A stretch of 64,000 bases of DNA from Ailurus styani (GCA_002007465.1 LNAC01000102.1:673703-737702); one strand, 5' to 3'. Positions 31,750 to 44,380 are shown, counted from the first letter of the stretch. Program-made: numbers and translations. Notes: generated by a model from the sequence alone, not told the origin.

Positions 31750-34350
31750 AAATTTCTGAGATGCTTCAGCATGTCTTTGCTGCAATTCTCTCATGCTGGG
31801 GTGGTTTGTTGTCATTTTAAAAGCTAGGCTGTGAACAGTATTATGTGCCCTGTCGTTTCCTCCCGGGGCAGATCTGTGGAAAACAGAGCCCTGCAATCTC
31901 GGACCACCCAGGGCGTCGTGCGGGAGGCCGGGGGAGAGGGCTGGCACCGCCAGCTGCAGGAACTGGTACGTTCCTGACCTGGTTTCGAGAATATTCAAGG
32001 ACAAAGCAGGGACACCCAGACTCGCTCCAGCCCCGCTAAATAAGACCATGTTCCTTTTATCATTTCATTTTAGCAGCATTTGTTTGAGCAGCAGGTGAAG
32101 CGCCTTTCAAAAGACTGTCATCTCCGAGGGAAGTCATCTGTTTTACATTAATTGTCCATTAGTCTCCAAGCCTCCATCCATTAAAATCCTCAGCCACTCA
32201 TTATGTATATTGTGCCCGAGTCCTGCTGTCAGCTTTCAATGCAGAGCTGTTTTTCCACATCTGACTTAATTGCTCTAAGTGCCTGTTCCGTTGAGAGAGC
32301 ATTGAGGGTACCAATTAATGCTAACTTTCTTTCCTTGGTAGGTTGAACAGAGAAGCCACGGCGAGGACAGTCCAGCTGCTATTTAATTTATTAGAGACCT
32401 TTCTGCTTTACACTCACACAGTGGGGATTTTATATCTGTGCTGCTCTGTGTGCCTGATTACTTCTAGATCTCTTTTCAGTGGACTTCGTTTTCTATAGTG
32501 AAGATGCTCCATAAATTTCCAATCCATCCATGTTATTGTGATGAGGGGCTTAAACTCCATTTTCTTCTGATTAATTTAAACATGTAATCTTTAAATGCAT
32601 AAGGCACTCTGAAGAACAGCTTGGATGAAACTGACTTTGTTGATAGAAAAATTAAGCTTTCATCCTTTCAAATCACAGCTCTAGGGATGGCAGGACAATA
32701 ATTACTGGGGCTGCCTTATTATAACTTATAATTCACCTACCTTGATGAGCCTCATAGCTGCTGTTTTGAAAAAACACATTTAAGTAGAGAGAGGGCAAAA
32801 ATCATTAAGATAACCAATCTTAGAGTAGTTTTTAGAAATTTTTGATAGGCATAGAAGGAAATAAAAGTATGTGGGACTGAGAAAGATTAACAGATTATCT
32901 TCAACCCTGTCGAGAAATGCCAGAAAAACATCCTCCTACTTATTCTTTTGTTTTGTTGTATTCCTAAATTTTGGTTTATTCTCTTACAAAATTGTACTGT
33001 ATTCCCCACTTATTTCCGCTTCTTATACATTTTGTTAATATTAAAAATAGCCGATCAATTAATGTAAGTTCCTTTCAAGAGGTCATGGTAATATGCCTCT
33101 GAACTCAAATTCCAAATAATGACTATTGTCATTAATAGATTTTATTTCAGGCTTTAAAATCTTTTCCAGGGTTTATCTTATCACTGGAGTTTATTAATAG
33201 ATGGCTCTGTTAATATTTGGTAAGTACCCGCGCGTTGGTTTTGCTGGATTACATTTAAGTCCTACCAGAAAAAGTGGAGAAGGAGAATACAAATGCATCC
33301 AGACTGACTTGAATCACAGGCCATAATGAAAATCAGACAGAATTTTGTGTTTGCTATTTCCTGAACATTGTTAGGAAAATATCCACTTTGCCATCAGCAA
33401 ATTATTTAGAACAAAAATGAGCAACCACTGTGGGAAACATTTGAAGTAGGTAAAGTCTGCTTCTGAGGCTCTCAGCCTCCCTTCCAAGGGGTCCCTGGCG
33501 TGGGGCACCCTCCCCTACACTCTCTCCTCCCTCCTTCCCCATCTGGGGGCCAGTCCTGCCTCACATCTCAGAGGGCCCTGGTGAGTAACAAAGACAACTA
33601 CCAAGATTTAGGATTTTGACCCTTTCAGGGCGTTCTCATCTTTATCTGCATCATCCTTTTCAGTCAAGAGTTTTGAGCAGACTGTGTACTGAGCATGGGG
33701 AGCCTCCAGCAGTTACATCTTCACAAATGGTGATTCTTCCCTTCTTGATGGACTGGCTCCCCTGATTAATTCTACAGGTTTTGTTTCTGTACCATGGACT
33801 TAAAGGGTGGCCTCATCCATTTCTTTATCACCTCCAGGCCCAGGCTAGTCTATTTCTAGAAAATTCCTTCAATAGTCCACCCCAACTGTAGGCTATTCCT
33901 TTAAAAATCCTGTCAGCTTTTCTCTCAACAGTTTTCAGAAAGAGAGTTTTGGAAAATACCAAAATACAGTCTAAAAAACTCGAAGATGTATATTAGTGGT
34001 TAAAAAACATGTACTTCCCTTTGCCCTTCAGGATAATGGTCCTTGATTCTAGTTCATTTTCATAGTATGATTTGTGTTAGCCAATGATGATTAGACTAGA
34101 GTAGCAGAATTGTAGGATTCTGGTGCAGCTCTGATTCTGAGTCATCATCTTTTATATCATCTTCTTTACTACTGTTTCATTTGCCCAGGGAAGTGAGTCT
34201 GAATTTTCACCCCAGTGTTTTGCTTCAAAGTTTGTTCACGTATGTAGGATCTTGCTGGAAAAGATATTCTTTCCAAGGTCTATGCTCAGCGGTTCTGTCA
34301 TGCCCTTGTACTGACTCCCAGGTATCTGTTTTAAGACACTTTTAATTATG
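31750..34350. promoter_or_regulatory. Repeat-free block, candidate developmental enhancer(s)
   Basis: About 2.6 kb with no recognised repeat, just right of the CpG island. AT-rich homeodomain cores cluster at 32148-32154 (TTAATTG), 32266-32272 (TTAATTG), 32313-32320 (AATTAATG) and 32568-32577 (GATTAATTTA). No open frame exceeds chance. This is the usual look of conserved non-coding sequence near developmental regulators, but conservation is not shown by the sequence alone. Confidence 0.42.
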
Positions 34351-34369
34351 GTTGAATTTGTTCCCACCC

Positions 34370-35038
34370 GTGGCACACACACCATAGGGTAACCGCCCTG
34401 AGTCATGCCCTTAACTCCCTCCCCACGAGTGTAGGCGGAACCTGTGATCTGCTTCTACCCAATAGAATGCAGCAAAAGTATGGGATATCACTCCTGTGAT
34501 TATTTTATATGGCAAAGGTGAAGGGATTTTACAGATGTAATTAAGGTTGTTTATCAGTTGACTTTATTTTTTAACTATTTTTGGTTTTATTTTTTATTTT
34601 CATTCCAGTGAAGTTAACATGCAGTTTTATCAGTTGACTATAAAAGTTAAACAAAGGGGAATTTATCCTGGGTGGGCCAGGCCCAAGTAAACCCTTTAAA
34701 AGAGTTTCTGGGCCTTCCCTCAAGTTAAAGACTTGAAGTAGCATCTCGCCATTGCTTGCTTTCATGAGGCAAGCTGCCACAAATTCTACTGTCACAAGGA
34801 AATGAATTCTTCCAACAACCTGAGAGAGCTTATAGCACATCCTTTCCTACCTGAGCCTCCAGATGAGAATACAGCCCAGCTGACACTGATTTCAGCCTTG
34901 CGAGGCCCCGAACAGAAAACCAAGTTCGGTCACGCCCAGATTCCTGACTCACAGAAGGTATGAGATAATAAGTGGGTGTGGTTCTAGGCTCCTAAGAGTG
35001 AGGTAATTTGTTATGCAGTAATAGAAAACTAATACACC
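34370..35038 (+). mobile_element. MLT1-type (ERVL-MaLR) LTR, sense
   Basis: Sense LTR phrases: GTGTAGGCGGAACCTGTGAT, CTGCTTCTACCCAATAGAAT, AGGTTGTTTATCAGTTGACT, CCCAGATTCCTGACTCACAG, GGTATGAGATAATAAGTGGG and GGTAATTTGTTATGCAGTAAT ... AACTAATACA. An L1 scrap at 34564-34625 is inserted in it. Solo LTR. Confidence 0.78.
34564..34625 (-). mobile_element. 62-bp L1 3'-end micro-insertion
   Basis: Sits between identical copies of TTTATCAGTTGACT (34550-34563 and 34626-34639). The insert is T-rich and then reads TTCATTCCAGTGAAGTTAAC, like the antisense 3' end of a carnivore L1 just inside its poly-A. A severely 5'-truncated retrotransposition. Confidence 0.8.
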
Positions 35039-35309
35039 ACCCTTGCAATAAAAATATTTTGCTGTTTTTATTACTAGTATCCCTCATATCACTATTTAAA
35101 TAGATATATTTTTGTACATGGACTACACGCAAAACCTTCTTGTACTTTGTTTCTGGAAAATGTACCTGAGTCATACCCCAGGCTCTAGAGATGACTTATA
35201 TGTAAGCTTAGTTTCCTACAGGCTTTGCTGCCAGAGAACCTGAGAGCAGATTTGATGGCTAACATGAGGATTATTCCTTTCAAGGACCTGGGAACATCTT
35301 GTCCCTTTA

Positions 35310-35685
35310 CTACCTCCACACTGGCAGTTCTGACATTTCATTCTCAGGACCTCTTTCATCCAAAATTCAAAATTACTGAAGACCTCAAAGAGCTTTTTTT
35401 TTTTTTTTAATGTGGGTCATGTTTATCATCTACTGTAATTGAAACTAAAATGGAGTGACTTTAAAACATGAGACTCCACAAGCACACATCCCATTAGCTG
35501 TCAGAACAGTGACATCAGCACCCGTCAGGAAGCCTCTGGGAAACCTCACCGTTCACTTGTGAGAGAATGAAAGTAAAAAGGTAAATAACATCGTAGCATT
35601 ATTATAACTGGGCCTTGTGGAACTAAAGGGGGCCTTGGTGACCCCCAGAGATCCCCAAGCCACAGTTTGAGAACCACTGCTTTCT
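35310..35685. mobile_element. hAT-type non-autonomous DNA transposon
   Basis: Phrases ACCTCAAAGAGCTTTTTTTT, AAACCTCACCGTTCACTTGTG, AGAGAATGAAAGTAAAAAGG, AAATAACATCGTAGCATTAT and the terminal CACAGTTTGAGAACCACTGC (hAT-Charlie-type end). Family name left open. Confidence 0.62.
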
Positions 35686-35869
35686 ATTTTCAGTTTTGTC
35701 TTTGTTCTGTTTTACATGGCATTGAGTTTTTCCCACTTCTTTTGAGAGATAATTGACTTATCTTGCATTAAATTGTATTAAGCAAACTCAGATAAGTCTA
35801 CAAAACATGAGGTAAACATTTTTAAAAATGAAAAAGATTAAAAAAAAAAAAACAACCAAACCCAGCTGT

Positions 35870-36305
35870 GTGATTGTCCTGGTCACTGCTCACTTGCCAC
35901 ACAAATACGTCATCAGCTCTCCTCTGCTTGGTTCTGTGCTTGAAGGCTGACTTCTACAGATGGCATGCAGGTTCCTGGCCCTCTGACTTCCAGCCGGGGT
36001 TGGCCAATGGGAGGAGAGGTGGACGGGAGGAGAGCAAGGTTGATCCCCCTCATCCTTGTCACATGGCAGTTTTGACAGGCAGCCCCTCTGCTGTGGCTCT
36101 AGCTCTTAGCTGGATTCCAATAGCCCCACTCCTTCCCTTCACCTTCAGGGGTAGGGTGGCAACAGCTTCTTGCTGCTCTTAGTTCCTGGGAGTTGCACCA
36201 CACCTGTTGGCTTCCCTAATTCTGCCCACACTCAATTCATTACTTTATATTTTTTATTTTGACCACTTTTGATGATTCTGTTTCCTGAGGGATCTGGCTA
36301 ATAGG
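35870..36305 (+). mobile_element. Probable old LTR or repeat
   Basis: GACTTCCAGCCGGGGTTGGC, CAATGGGAGGAGAGGTGGAC, GGTAGGGTGGCAACAGCTTC, TTGCTGCTCTTAGTTCCTGG, ATTCTGCCCACACTCAATTC and the closing TTTCCTGAGGGATCTGGCTA recall a dispersed mammalian repeat. A 102-codon frame here is fortuitous. Confidence 0.45.
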
Positions 36306-36390
36306 GTGACTTTAGACAAGTTCCCTCAGCTAGCAGGTCCTTGGTTGATTTATCTGTAAAATAAAGGGCCTGGGCAGCGTTTCCCAAAGT
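36306..36390 (-). mobile_element. MIR scrap
   Basis: GTGACTTTAGACAAGTTCCC then TTATCTGTAAAATAAAGGGCC is the antisense MIR signature (tRNA-distal core). Confidence 0.5.
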
Positions 36391-38369
36391 GACTTCCACA
36401 CATCAGTCTCACTATATTCCTGTTTGTATTGTGATCAAATATATGTTTTGGAACCACTGAATATAGTGTCCCCTTTTGGGGAACCACAATGTGTGGCACC
36501 ATATTAAAAGCTCTGAGAGACTGCGAAGTAAAAAATCCTGTTTAACCTTGCTTAACCCAGCATTTCCCTAACACAATTAATTATGAGATCACTGCTTTTA
36601 CAGAACACCTAATATCATCTAGTGAACACTGGACCAGGTTATCCCCAGGTCTGTCAGGACTGGCATTATCTCATTATATGGAAAGGTCTCTGTATGCATA
36701 GTCTTAATGGTAGGGATATTTTCTGGTTGTCCCTCTGTCTTGAAATCTAAAACACTCCTACTCAAGTGCTCAGGTCGCTCCAGCTAATGGTGAAAACCTA
36801 GCTCTAGCCTTGCTCACAAATGTTCAAGAAAAAGGCTCCAGTGATAGACTGAATCAGCCCCAGCAGGTCCACCTAGGGACTCCTTCCACTTCCATTCATC
36901 CCCATCCTTCCATTCGACACCTGGATTAGGAGATATGAGTGGAAAATGGACCAAAGCCAACTTGTGGAGCTTACTGAAGATGGACTCCTATTTCTGTGAC
37001 CTCAGTACCATGTTGAGCCGCTCTTCTGACAGTGACTTTGTCATGGTAAAGAAGGATTCATTTCATTAAAATCAGAATTGAAAGTGGAATTCTGGAAATA
37101 GCTGAATGCAAATGTATATGAAGTACAATATAATCCAAGAACACTTGGATTGTGGTGATGCAAAACAAAGTGTGCATCCTACAGAAACTCCCCAAAGGTC
37201 TGTAGATGTCATGAACAGCAGACTCCTGGCAAGACTTAGGGTTCCTCCTGGCCTCTTTTTACATTAAGTAGTTACCCTCTTGACCCATCTCTAGAAATGC
37301 CAATGTACGTTGCCTCATTTCTTATTGTCCAAAGCTCCAGCATCAGGCTAGCCCACTCCAACGTGACACAAAGGTTCCTATTCCTGGGTCTAGGGTTCAA
37401 TCCTGACTGAACTAAGCCAGTTTGTCTGGTCCTGTTGTCTCATCAGTGACAGATTTCGGAGTGGGCTTATGACCCGCTTCTGGCCAGTGGGATATGTAAA
37501 GGGGCTGGTATGTTGAGGGGACTTTGGGGAAAGTTTTCCTTGTTTCTAAGAAAACAAACACCAGAAGCCACGCTCCCTTTTGCCACCCAATGGTGTTTCG
37601 TTTCTGGATGTCTCACTTGGGAAGGCGGTGGCCATCTTGCTTCCATCAGGAGGAGATCTTGAAAATGGAATGGATGCTGAGGAAAGCAGAGCAGGTGGGA
37701 GGAACTTGGGTGGGTGCATCACCACCTCTGTGCATACACTCTGTTCCTTGTCGTTTTAGCTAGTTTGGGCCAGCGTCTTCTGTCTCTTGAAGCTCAAATC
37801 TGACAGATGCCCCTTTTATGAAACTATTCATGGCCATTATTTTCACCCTCCAATTCTTTCCCAGGATCCCCCGTGAATGTGCAGGAAGTTGTAGAACATT
37901 AAACACTGTGTGTCTGTGTTTACACGCCTCCCTCCCCCTGAGCCCCAGGCACATGGTGACAGCGCCAGCACCGCCCCTGGCAGGATGGTCTGTCAGAGCA
38001 GCTCAGGACTGCAGTCAGGGAGGACAGCACTTGTCTGGGAAGGACAGCCACTGAGCATTTCTGGCAGAAGATTTTGGGAAGAAAGACAAACTCACATAAT
38101 TTCCATGCTTCCAACAGATTCCCTGATCCAGTCTTACCCCCACACACACTTTAGGGTTACTGTGCTGACACACACACTTTCATGTACGCACGGCCATCAT
38201 TATATCTCTATTTTATTTGGAACTACTGGAAGGTAAGGATTTTATCTTTGACGTGGGTCCCCAGTATTTAAGACACGGAAATGTAAGTTATGTGCATTCA
38301 AGAAATACTTGAATTCCTACCTGTTTGTATTATAAGGAAAGAGCTGCATGACCGAATGAACCCCTTGCC
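36391..38369. other. Mostly unassigned sequence
   Basis: A possible old repeat lies at about 37460-37720 (TATGACCCGCTTCTGGCCAG, GCCATCTTGCTTCCATCAGG), unnamed. Several short overlapping frames have no domain. Confidence 0.45.
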
Positions 38370-38560
38370 CCTGTATCAGTCAGGGTTCAATTTGGAAAAC
38401 GGAAGCCATGCAGGTTTTCCACTGAGACGTGAGAGGGGAATTAAGACTTGCTCAGCATTAGAGGGGCTGGGTAGGGAAGGGGAAGAAGCGGCTCTGGGGA
38501 CATTTGGAAGTGCAGGAATCTCAAGGGAAATCGGGGCTGCCAAAGTGATGAAGTGTTTCT
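38370..38560 (-). mobile_element. Possible old LTR-like fragment
   Basis: Begins GTATCAGTCAGGGTTCAATT, a phrase typical of one edge of a widely dispersed mammalian LTR-like repeat. The remainder is diverged. The 136-codon and 100-codon frames that overlap it on opposite strands are not credible genes. Confidence 0.35.
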
Positions 38561-39775
38561 CAGGACAGCCCCCCAACCCCACCCCAGCCACCAAGGACCC
38601 CAGTGACTGCCCGCCAGCCCACTGCCTGCAGCTGGCGCCAAGGAAAACTGGCTTCTCCATCCTTCCTGCCTTGATCATCTCCTGGGGGGGCCTTCACTGA
38701 CCAGATCTAAACTGGAGGAACGTAGGGAAAGAACTCCTGGGGAATGAGGTTCCTGGGTTTCCTATGAGACACGGAGGGGAATTATGGGTGAGGGCGTAGA
38801 TATCACAATGAAGCCAAGTTGTCAACAGACCACCCAGCCACTCCTACCCATATATTAATAGGAAGTAAAATCAAAACAAAAGCAAAGAGCAATTGATAAA
38901 CAACTCTCTTTAAATTATACCAAGGACAAGAGAACTCTGGTAAAAGCGTTTGATATTCAGGGAATTGGGCAAGAATGGAGAATTTTTTTTTCAATTAAAT
39001 AATTTCTTGCTCAAAACTCACTCAGGCTCTTGGGATCTGACGCTGCAGCCAGATATAGCAGCATCGATCTCACTGGCACTTTCTTTAGAAGCTTGAGATC
39101 TGGAGCAGCTTTCTGAAATTTGCAGCGCTGAAAGCTGATACAATTCGGTAAAAAGCTACACATTTGCTTGCAGGAACCTTAAGTACACAATAAAATCAAA
39201 CAATTTCAACCAAGAAATTAACAAACTTTCTTTTCTTGATTTAAGTAGGAAGAAATAGCTTTGGAGGAAAGTGGCAATGCTTCTAAATTTACACATGGGT
39301 TCGCACCTACGCACTTTTCTCCTCATGATCGTCACATTTAGAGCTAACCTGCTTTTCTAAGACGAGCCTAGGATGAGGGAGGAAAAGAACAGCTAATTGA
39401 CCAGAAGTGAAATGTATTATGCATCAAAGACTGTGGTGTTTCTAGAGGAAGCCTGATGCTTTGGTTAAGAGGAGAGCCCCAGTTACAGACCCAGCCTCCA
39501 GAAAGCCTCCACAGAGAAATCTGCGATCCCTTCGGTGCAGGGGTTCAAGAAGCTTCCTAGGTTCCTGCATTACCTGCCAACGTGAAAAAGCCCTGGGAAG
39601 TCAGAGGCCCAGAGAAGCCAATTTGGGTATATCCCCAAGGTGATGACTTGCTGGAAACTCTGGTAAAATAATTGCATGTGGAGCTGACAGAGTGTTAAAG
39701 AAAATGAAGTTTGGGGGTACTTGTTATTTTCCCTATCCCTCTCACACATTAGCACAGTTGATTGAGAAAGGACCA

Positions 39776-39778
<3 letters not shown>
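38561..39778. other. Unassigned sequence
   Basis: Nothing recognised. GC-rich to 38700, AT-rich after. Confidence 0.5.

Positions 39779-39836
<58 letters not shown>
39779..39836. repeat. (TG)n microsatellite
   Basis: About 26 uninterrupted TG units followed by GCGTGTATGG. Long enough to be polymorphic and to form Z-DNA. Confidence 0.97.
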
Positions 39837-40073
39837 ATGGTGGTAGGCTAGGCTACAATCTATGTAGTAAGTGAGACCAGAAACACAGTCCTACAGACAA
39901 CAGCTTTGTCCACCAGCCAGTTCTCAGACTGGAGCCCTGGCTCCCAGGGCCTGGCATTGGCAGCACATCCCTCTCTGCACCTTTGAGCAAAAAGAACTTC
40001 TACTCACCTCAGTACCTTCTACCTGAGTCAGGATAGCAGCAGCCAGGAATGGGGCCAGCTGCCTCCTACTTTA

Positions 40074-40111
40074 CACCCCCACCCCCACCCCCCCCTCCTT
40101 TTTTTTTTTTT
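40074..40111. repeat. C-rich then poly-T run at gap edge
   Basis: CACCCCCACCCCCACC followed by CCCCCTCC and 13 T immediately before the gap. Low complexity, probably the cause of the assembly break. Confidence 0.8.
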
Positions 40112-40227
40112 NNNNNNNNNNNNNNNNNNNNNNNNNNNNNNNNNNNNNNNNNNNNNNNNNNNNNNNNNNNNNNNNNNNNNNNNNNNNNNNNNNNNNNNNN
40201 NNNNNNNNNNNNNNNNNNNNNNNNNNN
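40112..40227. other. Assembly gap (116 N)
   Basis: Run of N. Frames that appear to span it are artefacts. The right edge resumes with CCCCGCCCCG. Confidence 0.99.
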
Positions 40228-41514
40228 CCCCGCCCCGTTCGCTCTGAGAGATGCCATCCTCCACCTTCTTTCTAATGTCGCTGACACAGCGACTCCACCG
40301 TCACTTACCCTGGTGTCCATGCGCCTGGCCCGGTGAGCTGAGCCTGTCTGCCCAGCCAACGGTCCCCATCGGCAACAACACCCACTTGTTGGCATTAGCA
40401 CGTGGGTGCTCCCAGGGACAGCAAGGGGAAGCGGATGGAAATGGGTTCTCCAAGGTTTTGAGTGAAGTGCTCTCTGGTTGTGAGATTGTTTTCTATCTTT
40501 TAAATAGAAGAAAACAGGAGTACATGGAAGAATATACTTCAGGGCTTAATGGGGGGAAAGTCTGATTTAGGTATGAGGAAAAATTAGTGTATGGGCAAGC
40601 ATGGCCGCATAGTATATTCAGAATTTTGATATGTGATAGATCTTGTGTGTCATTCTCTGAACTATAAATGTTAGGGCTTCTTACACTAAAAGAGGACACA
40701 CTATCCATATAATACTCAAGCCTCGAAGTGCACTGATAAATATGTTCATTTGAGGGGAATTAAGAGATCTGCCCAAAGAAACTAAAAGATCTGCTTTGGA
40801 GCAAAAGAATAGCAAGACAATAACTGCCATACCGTACAGTTTTCAAAGCAAATATTTTCATGGGAATTACTTCTAGTTTGTATTAACATTATTGGTTTAA
40901 TGTTTTTGAAAGACACTGTCATGAAAATGGTCATGAATATGTTATCTTGGTGTAATATTTCATCCTCTGTTTTTACATCTGGCCATTGGTATATGCTGCG
41001 TACCCTGCTGTGCTAAGTCTCGGGGGTAAGAAGAGGCCAGGTGAGCGGTGAATCTTACAGCATAGAGGTTGTTTAGTGAGCATGTGACGTCTTCACAAGC
41101 CTGTCCCACCCATTCAAATATGGCCACCATCCAAGAAAAGGATACTAGACGGTGAACAGCATGGTAGGAAGACAATCATTAACTCTGGAAAGCAGCTCTG
41201 TATGCCCAGTCTGTGAGCCTCACCTGTGTGTGCTCAGGACAATGCAAAAGGCATTGGCTGAGGTAAAATGATCATAAGAGAAGTCAGGCTGTGTGTCTGC
41301 TCAGCTCCCTCAATGACCACCTGGGAGTCTGTTCTTACCCACCCCTCACCCCCGGACCTTGGCTGAACTTATAGAAAACTCACAGTACCGGGGAGCCAGG
41401 TGCTCTGCTGAGTGATTTTCACGGGGTGCTGGAGGCCCCTCAGGACAAACTGGGTCGTGAGGCGGCCAGCCTGCATCCTGGCCCCAGCAAGTACTACCTG
41501 TGGGGGTTACTTTA
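40228..41514. other. Unassigned sequence
   Basis: No gene or family recognised. Confidence 0.5.
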
Positions 41515-41665
41515 GATGAGTTGTTCACTCTCTATTCTTCAGTTTTCCTCATTTGCAAAAGGGGTGTCTTGTGGGTGGGTGAACATAAGGAAACTGCTTG
41601 ATGTGATGCCTCACACATGGTAGACACTTGATACAGTGAATACCATTATGACCCTGCAAGCAGCC
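41515..41665 (-). mobile_element. MIR fragment
   Basis: Antisense MIR: TCTTCAGTTTTCCTCATTTG, CAAAAGGGGTGTCTTGTGG, GTGATGCCTCACACATGGTA, GACACTTGATACAGTGAATA. Confidence 0.65.
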
Positions 41666-42054
41666 TACAATCTAGCTGAAGAGTGAAAACAGTCTGAAAA
41701 CAAGTGAGACTTGCTGCAGGGCACAAAACCCAGAAGAACTAAAGGAGAGAAGAATGAGTGTGTGAGCTGGTTCAGGCAGTCTTTGTGGAGAGTGGGAAAT
41801 GGTAGGAGCTGCAGAGAATGGCAGGAAGGTGAAGAGACAAAAGAGAAGGAGAGATGTTCGGGTGGAGGGGGGTGCAGCCAAAGCCTGGGGAAGGCAATGA
41901 CTACTGGGGACCACAGATGGTGAGAAAACTAGCCAGTGCAGAGTAAGAATCGGAAAAAATGGTACCCAAGGGGGTGGAGAAGCGGACACCAGTGTGCTAT
42001 TCCCAGCTAGCCACCCGCCTCCTCCTGTGGGGTTCTGAAAGGATGCTGTAGGGC

Positions 42055-42245
42055 TGTGATTCTCCAAGTGTGGTCCCAGACCAGCAGCTTCAGCATCTCT
42101 TGGAAATCTGTTAGACATGAAAATTCTCACCTCTCCTTATATCCCCTATGCTGCCGCCGGCCTCCAAGACCCACTGAATCAGAACTCTGGAGGTGGGGCC
42201 TCCCAGCGATTCTGATCTACAACAAAATCTGAGGATCATTGGTGG
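42055..42245 (+). mobile_element. MER5A-like hAT (Charlie) element
   Basis: Nearly whole: GATTCTCCAAGTGTGGTCCC, AGACCAGCAGCTTCAGCATC, TGGAAATCTGTTAGACATG, CCACTGAATCAGAACTCTGG, AGGTGGGGCC and GCGATTCTGATC. Old and non-autonomous. Confidence 0.75.
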
Positions 42246-43815
42246 AAGAGGTGGCAAGAAGACCCCTGTTCCCACCCTATCCTTCGCACTCAAGCAGGTG
42301 CCCCTTCCGTGGGCAGCCCCAACACAGACTGGTTGGGGGCCATGCCTCAAGCACATTTTCTTGAGCCTGAAAGAAAAATTCCAAAGGATGAGTCATGAAA
42401 ATGAAGAACATGTCCCTCACATCTCAGGTGACTTTCAGACATCTCATCCCAGAACCTGCCACTGACGTCTAGGAGGGATTAGACTCTCTAGCTTCCTATA
42501 AAGTGCATCTTGGGCCGTATGCTGCTGGGGGAAGATTTTGGCTGATGGCTGGTACATTGCAGTTAATAAATGCTTCATTTCCTTTCAAGGATCTAAATAG
42601 AAAACTTTATCATAGAAGATATTGTAATGATTTAGATTTTTCCAGAATAGGAAGAGCCTGTAATACAGCCTTCAACCCAGTCTAATCCACTTAAGAAACT
42701 GACACGCCGGTGATAGTTTTTCTGAGACAATCCAATTCCAACAACCTCGTGAAGGCCTTCATATTATCACTGGCTACTACAGTTTTTAGTCTTTATTAAG
42801 TGCTAGACTTGAGCAGGTGGCCATTTGGAAGATGGAGTGTGCTATTTGCTGTTAAGAGCAAACAAATGGCTCTTGGTTATAAAAAGGAGCATTTGTGGGA
42901 GGTAAAGGAGGTCATGTGACTTCCTCAGGAAGGAGCTCTAACATCTATTCTAAGCACTTTTACACACTTAATTTCAAAATGCAGGTGATAAAACAGATAA
43001 CTTACATTTATTGCATTCCTTCATTTACCTTAACGAATTATTTGATTGGTGCTGAAAACACGGAGACAAGTGTAGATTCATTCAAGAGTCTCCTGCTTCT
43101 GAATGAATTCCAGAGTTTTTAAATTGCAATTTTTTCTTCTTGTCTGATGCATAAAATAGTTTCACCTTAGACATAGCTGCCTTTCAGAGGAGTATCTGGA
43201 GTAGACAGACAGGGGTGCAGTCGGGGAGCCAGAGCACAGAGAAGAGGGCAACAGTACTTAAAACCTTAAATTTCCACTTCCATCTATTGTATAGGGAAAG
43301 GAAAGCAGTTTATTATGTGTTGCTGCAAAACCTTCATCGAAAGGCCTCGACGGAATCACAGGCATCCCTGTGTTCCTTGTCCAGTTGCCCTCCCTTTCTG
43401 CAGCACTGGAAATCTACACACTTCGACAAACAAGAAATTAAAGCAGTAATCTGAAACTGGCTTCTGAAACTCTTTCGATTTAAAATTCATTGCCTAATGG
43501 TTAGGATAGAACGGGAAGTTATTTGTTGGTTAATAAAAATTCCAATGAAAGTCATGTAAACTGGGGTTCATGAACCAGGACATACTCCCCTTTTCAGAGA
43601 CGACATGATGGGGAAGAGGAAGACAAAGCTTTCTGAAAGGTCCTTCACTTCCACTCATCAGATCCAGCCAATTGCCCGAGCCCGTCATGTCACCCTTGGC
43701 ACTGATGCCCTTAGAAGCTGCAGGTGTGACAAAACAGGTTTCAGCTTCAAAGTCCCCTCCTCCGAGAGACGTTCTTTTCTGGGTTCTCTAAAATGCTAGT
43801 CACTCCCGTCTATCT
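42246..43815. other. Unassigned sequence
   Basis: No family recognised over about 1.5 kb. Part (about 42530-42680) is AT-rich and repeat-free and may be conserved. Confidence 0.45.
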
Positions 43816-43819
43816 AGTG

Positions 43820-43940
43820 TCTGGTCCTACTTTAATGTAAGATCCACAAGGGTGAGAACTTTGTTGAATTCACAGATCCTCAAATAGCACAAAGCACATG
43901 GTAGACCCTCAAAAATTTTTGATTAAAAATAAATAAAGGA
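43820..43940 (+). mobile_element. L2 3' end
   Basis: TAATGTAAGATCCACAAGGG, TGAGAACTTTGTTGAATTC, AGCACAAAGCACATGGTAGA, CCCTCAAAAATTTTTGATTA: the terminal L2 phrase order. Confidence 0.7.
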
Positions 43941-44204
43941 ATCATTCACCCCCCCCAGGAATCAATGAATCCTGTTGCTGTTTTTCCAAGTATTATGCTT
44001 AAGGATTTAATAAGCTTAGCTTTCTGGGACTTTGAGCTGAGAGTGAGAGATGAGACCGAATCAGAAACAACTGGAAAGGCTCAGGAAAGTTGGGTCCCAA
44101 TGGGAAGAGACCAGCTCGAAGGCCCATCCATCCTTAGCCAATCCGTGCTGTCTGCAAGATGACCCTAAATCATGACACCGTTTGTGTTCATTTTTCTTTT
44201 GTTT

Positions 44205-44380
44205 ATCATTCGCTCATGTACTTATTGAACTACTCTGCTAACCTATCTTTTGTGCCCACCATATGTCAGATGATGCTGTATGCACTGAGCACACAAATAT
44301 TCATTTCACCATTACTTCATCTTTTGGGCCACACATTTATGATTTTACACACAGGTGATATTTGACCAGAGGCCTAAAGG
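44205..44380 (-). mobile_element. Possible antisense L2 3' end
   Basis: TCGCTCATGTACTTATTGAA, GTGCCCACCATATGTCAGAT, GATGCTGTATGCACTGAGCA. Weak. Confidence 0.45.

Noticed and set aside
38290..38700. 136-codon frame (+) with a 100-codon frame on the opposite strand
   Set aside because: Overlaps a probable repeat, no domain, GC-rich local composition explains open frames.
39779..39836. (TG)n considered as a special regulatory tract
   Set aside because: An ordinary long microsatellite; listed as a repeat only.
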